DNA of 64,000 nt, from positions 1 through 64,000 of the forward strand of contig CANFOT010000001.1 of NCBI GenBank assembly GCA_947448625.1, read 5' to 3'. A program made the translations under genes and the position numbers. Shown in pieces: positions 1 through 7,801 of this stretch. Position 1 is the first letter of the stretch. Every line of letters starts with the position of its first letter. The notes under the pieces are model-generated. The model was not told where the DNA came from, did no database searches, and was given only the letters and a program-made list of their open reading frames with translations. The DNA comes from Burkholderiaceae bacterium (GTDB lineage: Bacteria > Pseudomonadota > Gammaproteobacteria > Burkholderiales > Burkholderiaceae).

Positions 1-15
1 CCACCATTTTGCCTC

Positions 16-47
16 AATAGAAAAGGGCTCTCGAGCCCTTTTCTATT
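16..47. terminator. Bidirectional hairpin terminator
   Basis: A perfect inverted repeat has 15-base arms (16-30 and 33-47) around a two-base centre. Its core is GGGCTC/GAGCCC flanked by A-runs on one side and T-runs on the other, so it can act as a rho-independent terminator in both directions. It lies just past the 3' end of the minus-strand cupin gene and probably ends that transcript. Confidence 0.8.
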
Positions 48-77
48 TTCTACCGCTAATTTCGCTTCTGATTCTTT

Positions 78-650
78 TTAAAAGAGTTTGGCAATTTCAG
101 AATCAAACTTACCATCAATCAACACAAAGAGCATTTTGCAAGGCTTCCCAGATCGGTTGCTCCAGGCATGATTCGTGCCCCTCTCAACTAAGAAGTCACC
201 CTGTTTCATTAGGCGCTCCTCTTTGTCCAAAACCAAGTAAATCTCACCTTCCAGTACAACTGCATAGTCCACCGTTTCAGTCCGATGCATCAATGGATGT
301 GCACCAGACTGATAGGTTGAGGCCTTGTTAGTTCCCATTGCACCAAATACGTCTTTGGCATCGCCCGCCGCCAATTTATGCAACCACTCACCCTCCGGGC
401 CAAACTCAATAATTCGCACCACAGTGCCATTTTTTGGGGGCTCTAATTTCAACGGGCGCGAAGTAGTATCGGGCGCATTATCAACAGGGACTGGCATTGC
501 ATCGGTATGCCAGAGATCAGTCAAATAAAAACCAACGCGCTTTGGATTCGTATGGACTGAGGGGGCTGCGCCATCATGTGTGACGATTGCATTCCCATCA
601 GCATCATGACCCGTCACAATGCGACGAACATAGCCTTTTGACTGATCCAT
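78..650 (-). CDS. Cupin domain-containing protein
   Basis: A 190-residue cytosolic protein with no signal peptide or membrane segment. The C-terminal half (about residues 95-180) is a small beta-barrel cupin: a histidine-bearing first motif (HPLMHRTETVDY), a GEIYLVLD strand, and a second motif around GDFLVERGTNHAWSN with the usual conserved His. Cupins of this layout often bind a metal and act as small-molecule dioxygenases, isomerases or sensors; the substrate cannot be read from the sequence. It follows the BKACE gene by 11 bases on the same strand, so the two are probably one operon and the cupin may act on a related keto acid. The N-terminal 90 residues are not assigned. Confidence 0.82.
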   Translation of the reverse strand: MDQSKGYVRRIVTGHDADGNAIVTHDGAAPSVHTNPKRVGFYLTDLWHTDAMPVPVDNAPDTTSRPLKLEPPKNGTVVRIIEFGPEGEWLHKLAAGDAKDVFGAMGTNKASTYQSGAHPLMHRTETVDYAVVLEGEIYLVLDKEERLMKQGDFLVERGTNHAWSNRSGKPCKMLFVLIDGKFDSEIAKLF

Positions 651-661
651 TCGATTACTCC

Positions 662-1546
662 TTAAGAATTTGTTTTCTTAAGGCCGAGCATAGCGCGCGC
701 CTCATTGGAACTGGCTAATTCGCCACCCATGTCTTTCAGAATGCGATGTGCCCGCTGAACCAGCTGGGCATTACTTTCACAAAGCACGCCTTTTTCGAGA
801 TAAATGTTGTCTTCCATGCCAACGCGAACATGTCCGCCATATAGCCAAGCTTGAGCAACAATCGGAAATTCGGCACGACTAATACCAAAAGCTGCCCACT
901 TTGCACCTGCTGGTAACTGATCACGCATATAGAGCAAAGTAGCTGGGTCAGTATTTAAGCCATATTTCACGCCCATTACAAAGGTATATAAACCCGGCCC
1001 TTCAAGCGTGCCATCTTTAATTAAATCTTTTGCTAAATTCAAATCGCCCGTATCAAAAATTTCCAATTCAGGCATGACACCAGCATCACGAATGACCTTA
1101 GCCATCTTGCGCACATTGCTAGGCGTATTCATCACCACGTCTGGACCAGAATTCATCGTATTTAAATCCAAGGAGCAAATATCTGGCCTGAGTTTTGCAA
1201 CATGTTCAACGCGCTTTAGTGGGTCACAAAGTGTCGTGCCAGGTGCAAATAGCTTGGGATCGCCCTCAGTTGGGACATATCTACCACCAGGACCCGTTGT
1301 TAAGTTGATAATCAACTCTTTATTTTGAGCCTGAATTAACTGAATTACTTCAGCATAGTGATCAATCTCCATTGAAGGCTTGCCAGTATCTGGATGGCGC
1401 ACATGAATGTGCACCACTGCCGCTCCAGCCTCAGCAGCACCGAGACAGGCATCTGCAATTTGCTTTGGCGATATGGGGAGATAAGGAGTCATCTCTGGCT
1501 TTGTTAGGTTGCCCGTAACAGCACAGGTCAAAATTGTTTTGCTCAT
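662..1546 (-). CDS. BKACE family beta-keto acid cleavage enzyme (DUF849)
   Basis: A 294-residue TIM-barrel protein of the 3-keto-5-aminohexanoate cleavage (Kce/BKACE) family, which condenses a beta-keto acid with acetyl-CoA and releases acetoacetate plus a new CoA ester. Visible family marks are the zinc-binding HIH at His46 and His48 in the VVHIHVRHP motif, the NLTTGPGG segment at about 81-88, and the late VGMEDN motif with Glu245, equivalent to the third metal ligand. Family members take different substrates (carnitine-derived dehydrocarnitine, 3-keto-5-aminohexanoate, beta-ketoglutarate), so the substrate is open. It is the first gene of a pair with the cupin and is divergent from a TetR-type regulator about 45 bases away, which is a likely controller. 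Confidence 0.9.
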   Translation of the reverse strand: MSKTILTCAVTGNLTKPEMTPYLPISPKQIADACLGAAEAGAAVVHIHVRHPDTGKPSMEIDHYAEVIQLIQAQNKELIINLTTGPGGRYVPTEGDPKLFAPGTTLCDPLKRVEHVAKLRPDICSLDLNTMNSGPDVVMNTPSNVRKMAKVIRDAGVMPELEIFDTGDLNLAKDLIKDGTLEGPGLYTFVMGVKYGLNTDPATLLYMRDQLPAGAKWAAFGISRAEFPIVAQAWLYGGHVRVGMEDNIYLEKGVLCESNAQLVQRAHRILKDMGGELASSNEARAMLGLKKTNS

Positions 1547-1591
1547 CGCGTTTCCTTTTGTTAAAGTAGTTTGAAATTAATTAAAAAAATA

Positions 1592-2251
1592 ATGATTAAA
1601 AAAGTACGTTCTCACTCGAATAACACAACCGCAGCTCGCCTACTCGACATTGCAGAAGTTTTGTTTTCTGAGCATGGCTACGCCTTGACTACGGTGCGTG
1701 ATATTGCAACTCGCGCCAAAGTGAATCAAGCACTGATTAACTACCACTTTCAAAGCAAGAAGGGTTTGTTCAATGCCGTCTTTGAGCGACGCGCCAGCAT
1801 CATTCTTGAGGAGCGCAACAACCTCTTGACCGAGGCCAAAGCAAGGGCCAAGAAAAAACCCATTCCCTTGCGCGAGTTGATTTACGCATTTATTTACCCC
1901 CCTTTGCGGATGGCAAACGAGGATAAAGGGGGCAAGAGTTTTGTAAAGCTGCAAGCTCGACTTCATAACGAACCCAAAAGCATTGAAAATGCGTTGCGGT
2001 CTAAGCTGTATGACAAAACGAGTTTGCGCTTCGTAGAGGAATTGAAGATCACACTTCCAAAACTGAGTGAAGAATCCATCGCTTGGCGCTTAATTTTTGT
2101 CATGGGCCTATATTTATATGTAGCTTCTAATACCGGTCGAATCGAGGTGATCTCAAAAGGTCGATGCAAAGGCGGAAACCTCACGCAAGCCATCCCTGAA
2201 ATTTTGGATTTTTGCGAACAAGGCTTCCTGGCACCGCCTACTCAACCTTAG
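1592..2251 (+). CDS. TetR/AcrR family transcriptional regulator
   Basis: About 219 residues from the ATG at 1592; an in-frame TTG at 1571 would add seven residues and is less likely. The N-terminus is a typical TetR helix-turn-helix domain: AARLLDIAEVLFSEHGY, then TTVRDIATRAKVNQALINYHFQSKKGLF. The C-terminal ligand domain is diverged. It resembles regulators with a TetR_C CerR-like domain (DUF1956), but I assign only TetR. It is divergent from the BKACE-cupin pair, suggesting local repression of that operon and of itself. Its 3' end overlaps the convergent Bug gene by 14 bases. Apart from FNR it is the only recognisable DNA-binding regulator in the window. Confidence 0.88.
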   Translation: MIKKVRSHSNNTTAARLLDIAEVLFSEHGYALTTVRDIATRAKVNQALINYHFQSKKGLFNAVFERRASIILEERNNLLTEAKARAKKKPIPLRELIYAFIYPPLRMANEDKGGKSFVKLQARLHNEPKSIENALRSKLYDKTSLRFVEELKITLPKLSEESIAWRLIFVMGLYLYVASNTGRIEVISKGRCKGGNLTQAIPEILDFCEQGFLAPPTQP

Positions 2252-3233
2252 CGCCAACATCCTTCACAATTTTTGCCCACCGATTAACCTCTTCAGCCAT
2301 ATATTCATTGCCCTGCTTCACAGTCCCACTCATTACAACCAATCCAGCCTTATCCATTTGCTCCCTGACTTCGGGCATTTGCAAGACAAAATTCACGGCA
2401 CTATTCATCTTTTGAATGATGTCGCTTGGCGTCTTAATGGGGGCCATCATTGCCGACCAGGTGTAATCCTTAATCTGTGGATATCCCAACTCCACTAGAG
2501 TGGGCACTTCCTGAATATTGGGTGAGCGCTTATCGCTGGAGATTGCCAAGATACGCACCTTCCCCTGCTTCGAGAATTGGTAAACACCTGCTACAGCTGT
2601 ACATGCAATCGGCGTTTCACCGCCAACCACCGCCATAGATGCAGGACCAGCGCCCTTATACGGAATGTGATTGATGTCTGCCTTCCACTGAGCATGAAAA
2701 AGATTTTCGCAGGTCAAGTGGGGTGTTGTACCGTAACCAGGGCTTGAGTAAGACAACTTATTCTTGCTTGCGTACTCCTTTAACTCGGCCAGTGTTTTAA
2801 CGGGCACAGACTCGTTTACGCTAATCACATTGGCTTGAGTAGAAATAAAAGCCACCGTTGAAAAGTTTTTCTCAGGGCTGTATCCAGCTGCGGAGCCATA
2901 CAAGGCAGGGTTCACTGCAAAAGCAGCAGAGTTCACCAGAAAGGTATAGCCATCAGGAGCCGAATTGGCAACCATTTGCGCAGCCACATTTCCGCCTGCC
3001 CCCGCTTTATTCTCTATGAACACTGACTGCTTTAATATTTCCGCAAGCTTGGGAGCGATAATGCGCGCAGACATATCCGTTGGGCCTCCAGGAGGAAAGC
3101 CCACTACTAATTTAATCGACTTATCTGGGTAAGCCGCCCAAGCAGAACCCATTAATATGCTAAGACTACCCACCAAGCCAAGCTGGAATGTTTTACCAAT
3201 AACGCGGTGAATAATTCGAGTAGAAAATTTCAT
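2238..3233 (-). CDS. Bug family tripartite tricarboxylate receptor
   Basis: A 331-residue periplasmic solute-binding protein of the Bug/TctC family. An N-terminal secretion signal ends near GSAWAA at residue 34. It is followed by the family hallmark YPDKSIKLVVGFPPGGPTD, the ENKAGAGG loop, APDGYTFLV, and the mid-protein HIPYKGAGPA motif that lines the carboxylate-binding site. Bug proteins capture small organic acids by hydrogen bonds to the ligand carboxylate and may feed a TctAB permease or a sensor. It lies 55 bases downstream of the cyclase-family gene on the same strand, so its ligand may be the substrate or product of that enzyme. No TctA or TctB gene is adjacent. Confidence 0.93.
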   Translation of the reverse strand: MKFSTRIIHRVIGKTFQLGLVGSLSILMGSAWAAYPDKSIKLVVGFPPGGPTDMSARIIAPKLAEILKQSVFIENKAGAGGNVAAQMVANSAPDGYTFLVNSAAFAVNPALYGSAAGYSPEKNFSTVAFISTQANVISVNESVPVKTLAELKEYASKNKLSYSSPGYGTTPHLTCENLFHAQWKADINHIPYKGAGPASMAVVGGETPIACTAVAGVYQFSKQGKVRILAISSDKRSPNIQEVPTLVELGYPQIKDYTWSAMMAPIKTPSDIIQKMNSAVNFVLQMPEVREQMDKAGLVVMSGTVKQGNEYMAEEVNRWAKIVKDVGAKVE

Positions 3234-3288
3234 TTTTCTTCCAATTCAATATGCATTAGATTCAATTGCTATTTTTATTGGTTAGCGA

Positions 3289-4263
3289 TTATTTAATGGC
3301 TAACGGATTAGTTGGAGAGCCAACTGCTCCGGTAATTGGAATGGCAGGAGCCACGAACATGAACTCGTAGATACCATCGGCAGCGCAATCATCAGCGATG
3401 TCTTTGACGTAAAAAATCTCACCCATAGTCATGCCCATAATCGGGATGGTAATCCAATGCCAAGGCTGATTAATTCCTGCCTCAGACTCGTTTGGACGGA
3501 CCTCGCAACCCCAGGTATCACTGGCCAAAGCTGCTAATTCGGTACGCTGAATCCACTCGAGAGTTTCAAATGCAAACCCAGGGGCATCGCCACCTGGATA
3601 ACCATCCCAACTTCCAGAGCGAATCTTTTCTTCCATTTGACCGGTGCGCACAATGATGTAGTCGCCGCGTTTAATTTCAATGCCCTGCTTCTTTGCAGTG
3701 TCATCCAAATCTTTGCAAGTGATGCCATAGCCATCCGGCAAGGAATCCATGCCTTTTGCTCTTGCAACATCAAGCAAAATTCCACGCCCAACCATCTTGG
3801 ATTTGGTTTTCTCAATTCCGCACTTTGCAGCACCAGCTGAGGACACTTCACGGCAATCGTAGCCGTTGTACATATAGTTTTCATAGAATACGTGACCCAA
3901 TCCATCCCACTGAGTTCCGCATTGCAAGGGCATAACAACCATATCATCCGCCGCCCGAATACCGCGCTTATCTAATACACCAGCGTATGCATCAGTACCA
4001 GTACGGAGCATGGTGTGCACTGGATTAATACGACCCATCGATGGATACTTTGTTTTTGCACCTTGAGGGCCGCTGCTATCAAAATTTAGCGCCAGAGAGA
4101 TCACTTTGCCCTTACGCACTAACTGAGCAGCCGAAACAATATCCTCTGGTGTTGTGAAATTGAGCGTACCAATTTCATCATCAGGTCCCCACTTACCCCA
4201 ATTTTTATATTTTTCTGAGGCAGCAGTTAAGTCATCGCGGTTAATTTTTTTCATTGTCTCCAT
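3289..4263 (-). CDS. Cyclase family protein (kynurenine formamidase-like hydrolase)
   Basis: A 324-residue soluble protein of the cyclase superfamily (PF04199), which includes metal-dependent kynurenine formamidase and other amide or lactone hydrolases. The segment CGTQWDGLGHVFYE (near residues 115-128) matches the family metal motif HxGTHxDxxxH with substitutions: Gln-Trp-Asp replaces His-x-Asp, which is usual for the longer bacterial cyclase subgroup. Further marks are KRGDYIIVRTG and the late GNEAGIN-like SEAGINQPWHW region. Start is uncertain: ATG at 4263 or the in-frame ATG at 4254 (MKKINRDD), both within reach of AAGGTGG. It is probably co-transcribed with the Bug gene downstream. A 7-4-7 palindrome lies just upstream and may be its operator. 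Confidence 0.85.
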   Translation of the reverse strand: METMKKINRDDLTAASEKYKNWGKWGPDDEIGTLNFTTPEDIVSAAQLVRKGKVISLALNFDSSGPQGAKTKYPSMGRINPVHTMLRTGTDAYAGVLDKRGIRAADDMVVMPLQCGTQWDGLGHVFYENYMYNGYDCREVSSAGAAKCGIEKTKSKMVGRGILLDVARAKGMDSLPDGYGITCKDLDDTAKKQGIEIKRGDYIIVRTGQMEEKIRSGSWDGYPGGDAPGFAFETLEWIQRTELAALASDTWGCEVRPNESEAGINQPWHWITIPIMGMTMGEIFYVKDIADDCAADGIYEFMFVAPAIPITGAVGSPTNPLAIK

Positions 4264-4283
4264 CCACCTTACATAATTATATT

Positions 4284-4301
4284 TTTAAACACCCGTTTAA
4301 A
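4284..4301. promoter_or_regulatory. Candidate operator palindrome upstream of the cyclase gene
   Basis: A perfect inverted repeat with 7-base arms TTTAAAC (4284-4290) and GTTTAAA (4295-4301) around ACCC. It sits 21-38 bases upstream of the minus-strand cyclase start, where a repressor would overlap the promoter or leader. Its size fits a dimeric TetR- or GntR-type site. No regulator gene is adjacent and I did not see a second copy in the window. Confidence 0.45.
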
Positions 4302-4388
4302 TTATCAGTGAAGTTTCATTCTGTCAATAGCTAAAATCAATATGTCAACAAAATGAGAAGTTTGAAGCCTTGTCGCATGGCTTAAAAA

Positions 4389-4410
4389 AATACCGCCCTA
4401 AGGCGGTATT
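4389..4410 (-). terminator. Rho-independent terminator of the Bug-dehydratase operon
   Basis: The arms AATACCGCC (4389-4397) and GGCGGTATT (4402-4410) form a perfect 9-base stem with a CTAA loop. Read on the minus strand, the stem is followed by a run of seven T residues (complement of 4384-4390). It lies 45 bases after the stop codon of the dehydratase gene and separates that transcript from the cyclase unit. Confidence 0.88.
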
Positions 4411-4454
4411 CCAAGCGATGCTAGCTTTGTTGGCCGAAAAATGGCCACCGGGGG

Positions 4455-6203
4455 CTATTTTGGTGTTTTACCGACCATTTTTGCCGCCCTTAGGAAGTCA
4501 AAGTCCACACCCTTATCGGCTTGCGTCACAGTATCCAAGAAAAGCTTAAGGTAACCACGTTCTGCAGTTGGCTCTATCACCGGGTTATCTTGTGCGCGCC
4601 TAGCCAACTCCTCAGCCGAAATTAATAAACTAATCTCGCGGTTCTTCACGCTCAAACGAATGCGGTCGCCATTTTTGACATGGGCTAGTGGCCCACCTAT
4701 CGCAGCCTCTGGAGTGACATGTAGAACAATCGTTCCAAATGCAGTGCCACTCATGCGGCCATCCGAAATTCGTACAATATCTTTAACGCCTGCCCGAGCC
4801 AGCTTCATCGGAATTGGAATGTATCCCGCTTCAGGCATGCCTGGAGCACCTTTGGGTCCGATATTTTTGAGCACCAAAATATCATCAGCAGTAACGTCCA
4901 AGTCTGGACTATCAATACGATTCGCTAGATCTTCACTATTTTCAAAAACAATAGCCCGACCTTCATGCTCCATCAACTTTTCATTGGCAGCAGATTGCTT
5001 AATAATGGCGCCGCCAGGAGCCAAGTTGCCGTGCAACACAGCAATACTGCCGCGTGGGTAAATTGGATTATCAAATTTACGAACAACATCTTGCTTAAAG
5101 CTCGGTGGCGCTGCATCAATCTCTTCGCCTAAGGTACGGCCAGTTACCGTCATCGCATCTAGCTTTAATAAAGGCTTTAGCTCGCGTAATAGAGTTGTCA
5201 TGCCGCCAGCATCATGAAAATTTTCCATGTAATGATCGCCCGAGGGCTTGAGATCTACAAGCACGGGAGTCTCATCACCCATCTTATCTAGCGCGTCTAA
5301 ATCGATTTCCAAGCCCATCCGACCAGCAATAGCGGCTAAGTGGACAATGCCATTCGTAGACCCGCCAATCGCCAGTAGAACGCGCATAGCATTTTCAAAT
5401 GCATCAGCCGTCAACACCTTATCAATTGTTAAGCCATCCTTGGCCATCTGCACGGCACGAGCACCCGTCTCCTCAGCAATCCGAATGCGATCCGCCGTTA
5501 CGGCTGGCGGGGTAGCGCCACCTGGCACGGTCATACCCAATGCCTCGGATATGCAAGCCATCGTACTAGCAGTCCCCATCACCGAGCAAGTGCCCACGCT
5601 AGCTACCAACTGATCATTAACCTCATCTTTTTCAACTTCATCAATTTCACCAGCACGGAATTTTCCCCAATAACGACGACAGTCTGTGCACGCACCAACA
5701 CGCTCGCTACGATGAGAGCCGGTCAACATGGAGCCAGTGATCAATTGGATGGCGGGAAGACCTGCTGAGGCGGCGCCCATCATTTGAGCTGGTACAGTTT
5801 TATCGCAACCCCCAATCATGACCACCGCATCCATCGGCTGAGCACGTAACATCTCCTCGGTATCCATCGACATCAAGTTGCGTAAATACATGCTGGTTGG
5901 AGCCGCAAAACTTTCATGGATGGATATCGTTGGAAAGTCCATCGGCAATCCGCCAGCAAGCATCACTCCACGCTTCACAGCTTCGATTAATTGCGGCATG
6001 TTTCCGTGACAGGGATTGTAGGAACTACCAGTATTAATAATGCCAATGACGGGTCGATCTAAGGCGCTATTGGTATAGCCAGCACCCTTGATAAAGGCTT
6101 TACGCAAAAACAAAGAAAAGCCTTTATCTCCGTAACTCGTTAAACCTTTACGCAAACCACTCTCGGTGGACTGTACTTTTTCTTTCTTGATATTGCTTGC
6201 CAT
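4455..6203 (-). CDS. IlvD/Edd family dehydratase, probably sugar-acid dehydratase
   Basis: A 582-residue Fe-S dehydratase that removes water from a 2,3-dihydroxy acid to give a 2-keto-3-deoxy acid. Candidate cluster ligands are Cys65 (in SSYNPCHGN), Cys133 (in GGCDKTVPAQ) and Cys206 (in GTCSVMG). From memory, these 68- and 73-residue spacings are those reported for L-arabinonate dehydratase. The CTDCRRYWGKFRAGEID stretch at 172-188 also favours the pentonate/hexonate branch over biosynthetic dihydroxyacid dehydratase. The C-terminal RMSGTAFGTIVLHVTPEAA motif is present. It follows a Bug gene by 33 bases in one operon with its own terminator. An aldonate imported by that system is the likely substrate, but the exact sugar acid is not decidable. 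Confidence 0.88.
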   Translation of the reverse strand: MASNIKKEKVQSTESGLRKGLTSYGDKGFSLFLRKAFIKGAGYTNSALDRPVIGIINTGSSYNPCHGNMPQLIEAVKRGVMLAGGLPMDFPTISIHESFAAPTSMYLRNLMSMDTEEMLRAQPMDAVVMIGGCDKTVPAQMMGAASAGLPAIQLITGSMLTGSHRSERVGACTDCRRYWGKFRAGEIDEVEKDEVNDQLVASVGTCSVMGTASTMACISEALGMTVPGGATPPAVTADRIRIAEETGARAVQMAKDGLTIDKVLTADAFENAMRVLLAIGGSTNGIVHLAAIAGRMGLEIDLDALDKMGDETPVLVDLKPSGDHYMENFHDAGGMTTLLRELKPLLKLDAMTVTGRTLGEEIDAAPPSFKQDVVRKFDNPIYPRGSIAVLHGNLAPGGAIIKQSAANEKLMEHEGRAIVFENSEDLANRIDSPDLDVTADDILVLKNIGPKGAPGMPEAGYIPIPMKLARAGVKDIVRISDGRMSGTAFGTIVLHVTPEAAIGGPLAHVKNGDRIRLSVKNREISLLISAEELARRAQDNPVIEPTAERGYLKLFLDTVTQADKGVDFDFLRAAKMVGKTPK

Positions 6204-6236
6204 AAATAATTCTTTAATTTAAAGGATGGATATTGG

Positions 6237-7226
6237 TTAGTCAGATTTGATATCAGCGTCTTTGATCACTTTTTCCCAGCGCTTCACTTCTGTAGACAGA
6301 AGCTCGGCCGATTGCTTCGGCTTTGTTGGTGTCGCCGCATACACGCCTTGCTTTAAAAAAGCTTCTTTAACTTCTGGGTTTACTAGCAGCTTAGCGATAG
6401 CACTATTCAATTGGTCAATGATGGGGGCAGGGGTACCGACCGGAGCCAGAACACCAAAGGTGGAACTCACCTCTAATGCCGGCATGCCTGATTCAGCGGT
6501 AGTAGGGACATCAGGCAACATGGAGATGCGCTTGGTCGTTGTTACCGCCAAGGGGCGTAATTGTCCGGCGGTGATGAATGGCAATGCTGCTGGCACGGTT
6601 TCCACCATCATATTGACCTGACCGGCAACCAAATCAGTCATGGCTGGGCCGCTACCCTTGTATGGCACATGCGTAATTTTAATGCCCGCTTCTTTTTGAA
6701 AAATTTCTGCACCCATTCTTTGGGGGGCGCCAGCACCAGAGGAGGCGTAATTTAGTTTATCCGGATTGGCTTTTGCATAGTCCACCAAGCCCTTTAGAGT
6801 CCTGACTGGAACATTCGGATTTACGACGACTACCAAGGGAACTGAACCCACAATCATGACTGGAGTGAAGTCCTTGAGAATGTCATAGCGCAACTTTCCT
6901 TTTTCAAGGGTTGCCATGGTCGAATGGGATGTCACTGCACCCATTAAGAGCGTATAGCCATCTGGCGCCGCTTTGGCAACAGCCTCTGCACCAATATTTC
7001 CACCGGCTCCGCCACGATTTTCAACCAACACTTGCTGCCCCAAAGATTCACCCAGATTCTTGGCAAGAATGCGCCCAATGACATCGGTCGCCCCACCTGG
7101 GGGGTAAGGAACAATGAGCTTAATTGGCTTATCTGGATAAGCAGCGTGCACTAAACCAGAAAAAGTCAGGATCAGAGTAGCTTGAGTAATAGAACGGCAC
7201 AGCTTGCCGAATTGAAACTGAATCAT
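6237..7226 (-). CDS. Bug family tripartite tricarboxylate receptor
   Basis: A 329-residue periplasmic receptor. Its signal peptide ends near LVHAA at residue 29, followed by YPDKPIKLIVPYPPGGATD, ENRGGAGGNIGAE, APDGYTLLMG and the THVPYKGSGPAMTDL binding-site motif. The start is supported by a good ribosome site (AAGGGAG, seven bases upstream). It is the first gene of a two-gene operon with the IlvD/Edd dehydratase, so a sugar acid or hydroxy acid is the most economical ligand prediction. No permease gene accompanies it. Confidence 0.93.
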   Translation of the reverse strand: MIQFQFGKLCRSITQATLILTFSGLVHAAYPDKPIKLIVPYPPGGATDVIGRILAKNLGESLGQQVLVENRGGAGGNIGAEAVAKAAPDGYTLLMGAVTSHSTMATLEKGKLRYDILKDFTPVMIVGSVPLVVVVNPNVPVRTLKGLVDYAKANPDKLNYASSGAGAPQRMGAEIFQKEAGIKITHVPYKGSGPAMTDLVAGQVNMMVETVPAALPFITAGQLRPLAVTTTKRISMLPDVPTTAESGMPALEVSSTFGVLAPVGTPAPIIDQLNSAIAKLLVNPEVKEAFLKQGVYAATPTKPKQSAELLSTEVKRWEKVIKDADIKSD

Positions 7227-7336
7227 GTTTAGCTCCCTTAAACAACTTTATTTTTATGACTTCAATATACTAAACTTTGCTAATGCCCATATCTGAGAGC
7301 TCTAGACTCAGCTCCTCATTATTACCAAGGATCATC

Positions 7337-7759
7337 ATGTCAACCATACAACCTTTTCATCTTGCATTCCCCGTAGACAACCTAGAGGCAGCTCGCACTT
7401 TTTACGGCAGCACTATAGGATGCGCTGAGGGCCGCAGCTCTGATGAGTGGATTGACTTCGATTTTTTCGGGCATCAACTAGTTGCCCACCTCGCACCTCA
7501 AGAATGCGGCCATAAAACCTCAAACGAGGTTGACGGACATCAAGTTCCTGTAAAACATTTTGGCGTTGTATTGACGATGCCAGATTGGCATGCATTGGCT
7601 GATCGCCTGCGCAACGGCGGGGTTAAATTCATCATGGAACCACAGATTCGGTTTAAGGGAAAAGTTGGCGAGCAAGCAACCATGTTTTTCTTAGATCCCG
7701 CTGGAAATGCTCTAGAGTTCAAAGCATTTGAGGATCCTACCCAGCTATTTGCCAAGTAA
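7337..7759 (+). CDS. VOC family protein (glyoxalase/dioxygenase fold)
   Basis: About 140 residues from the ATG at 7337, which has an AAGG ribosome site at 7327-7330; an upstream in-frame start at 7277 would add 20 residues lacking family similarity. It shows the paired beta-alpha-beta-beta-beta modules of the vicinal oxygen chelate superfamily: [19 protein letters not shown] at the N-terminus and [15 protein letters not shown] near the C-terminus. Candidate metal ligands are His8 and the late Glu in NALEFK. The H-x-A-F-P-V-D-N start is typical of a hypothetical VOC group in proteobacteria. The substrate is unknown. It is a single gene, divergent from the Bug-dehydratase operon. Confidence 0.85.
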   Translation: MSTIQPFHLAFPVDNLEAARTFYGSTIGCAEGRSSDEWIDFDFFGHQLVAHLAPQECGHKTSNEVDGHQVPVKHFGVVLTMPDWHALADRLRNGGVKFIMEPQIRFKGKVGEQATMFFLDPAGNALEFKAFEDPTQLFAK

Positions 7760-7765
7760 TAAGCG

Positions 7766-7801
7766 ATGGCATAAAAGCTCTACTTTGAGCTTAAACGCCA
7801 T
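7766..7801. terminator. Possible bidirectional hairpin between convergent genes
   Basis: An inverted repeat pairs ATGGC (7766-7770) with GCCAT (7797-7801) and AAGCTC (7775-7780) with GAGCTT (7787-7792), with an internal loop of four bases on each side. It lies between the VOC gene and the convergent methyltransferase gene, whose last codons it includes. There is no clear T-run, so termination activity is uncertain. Confidence 0.4.
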
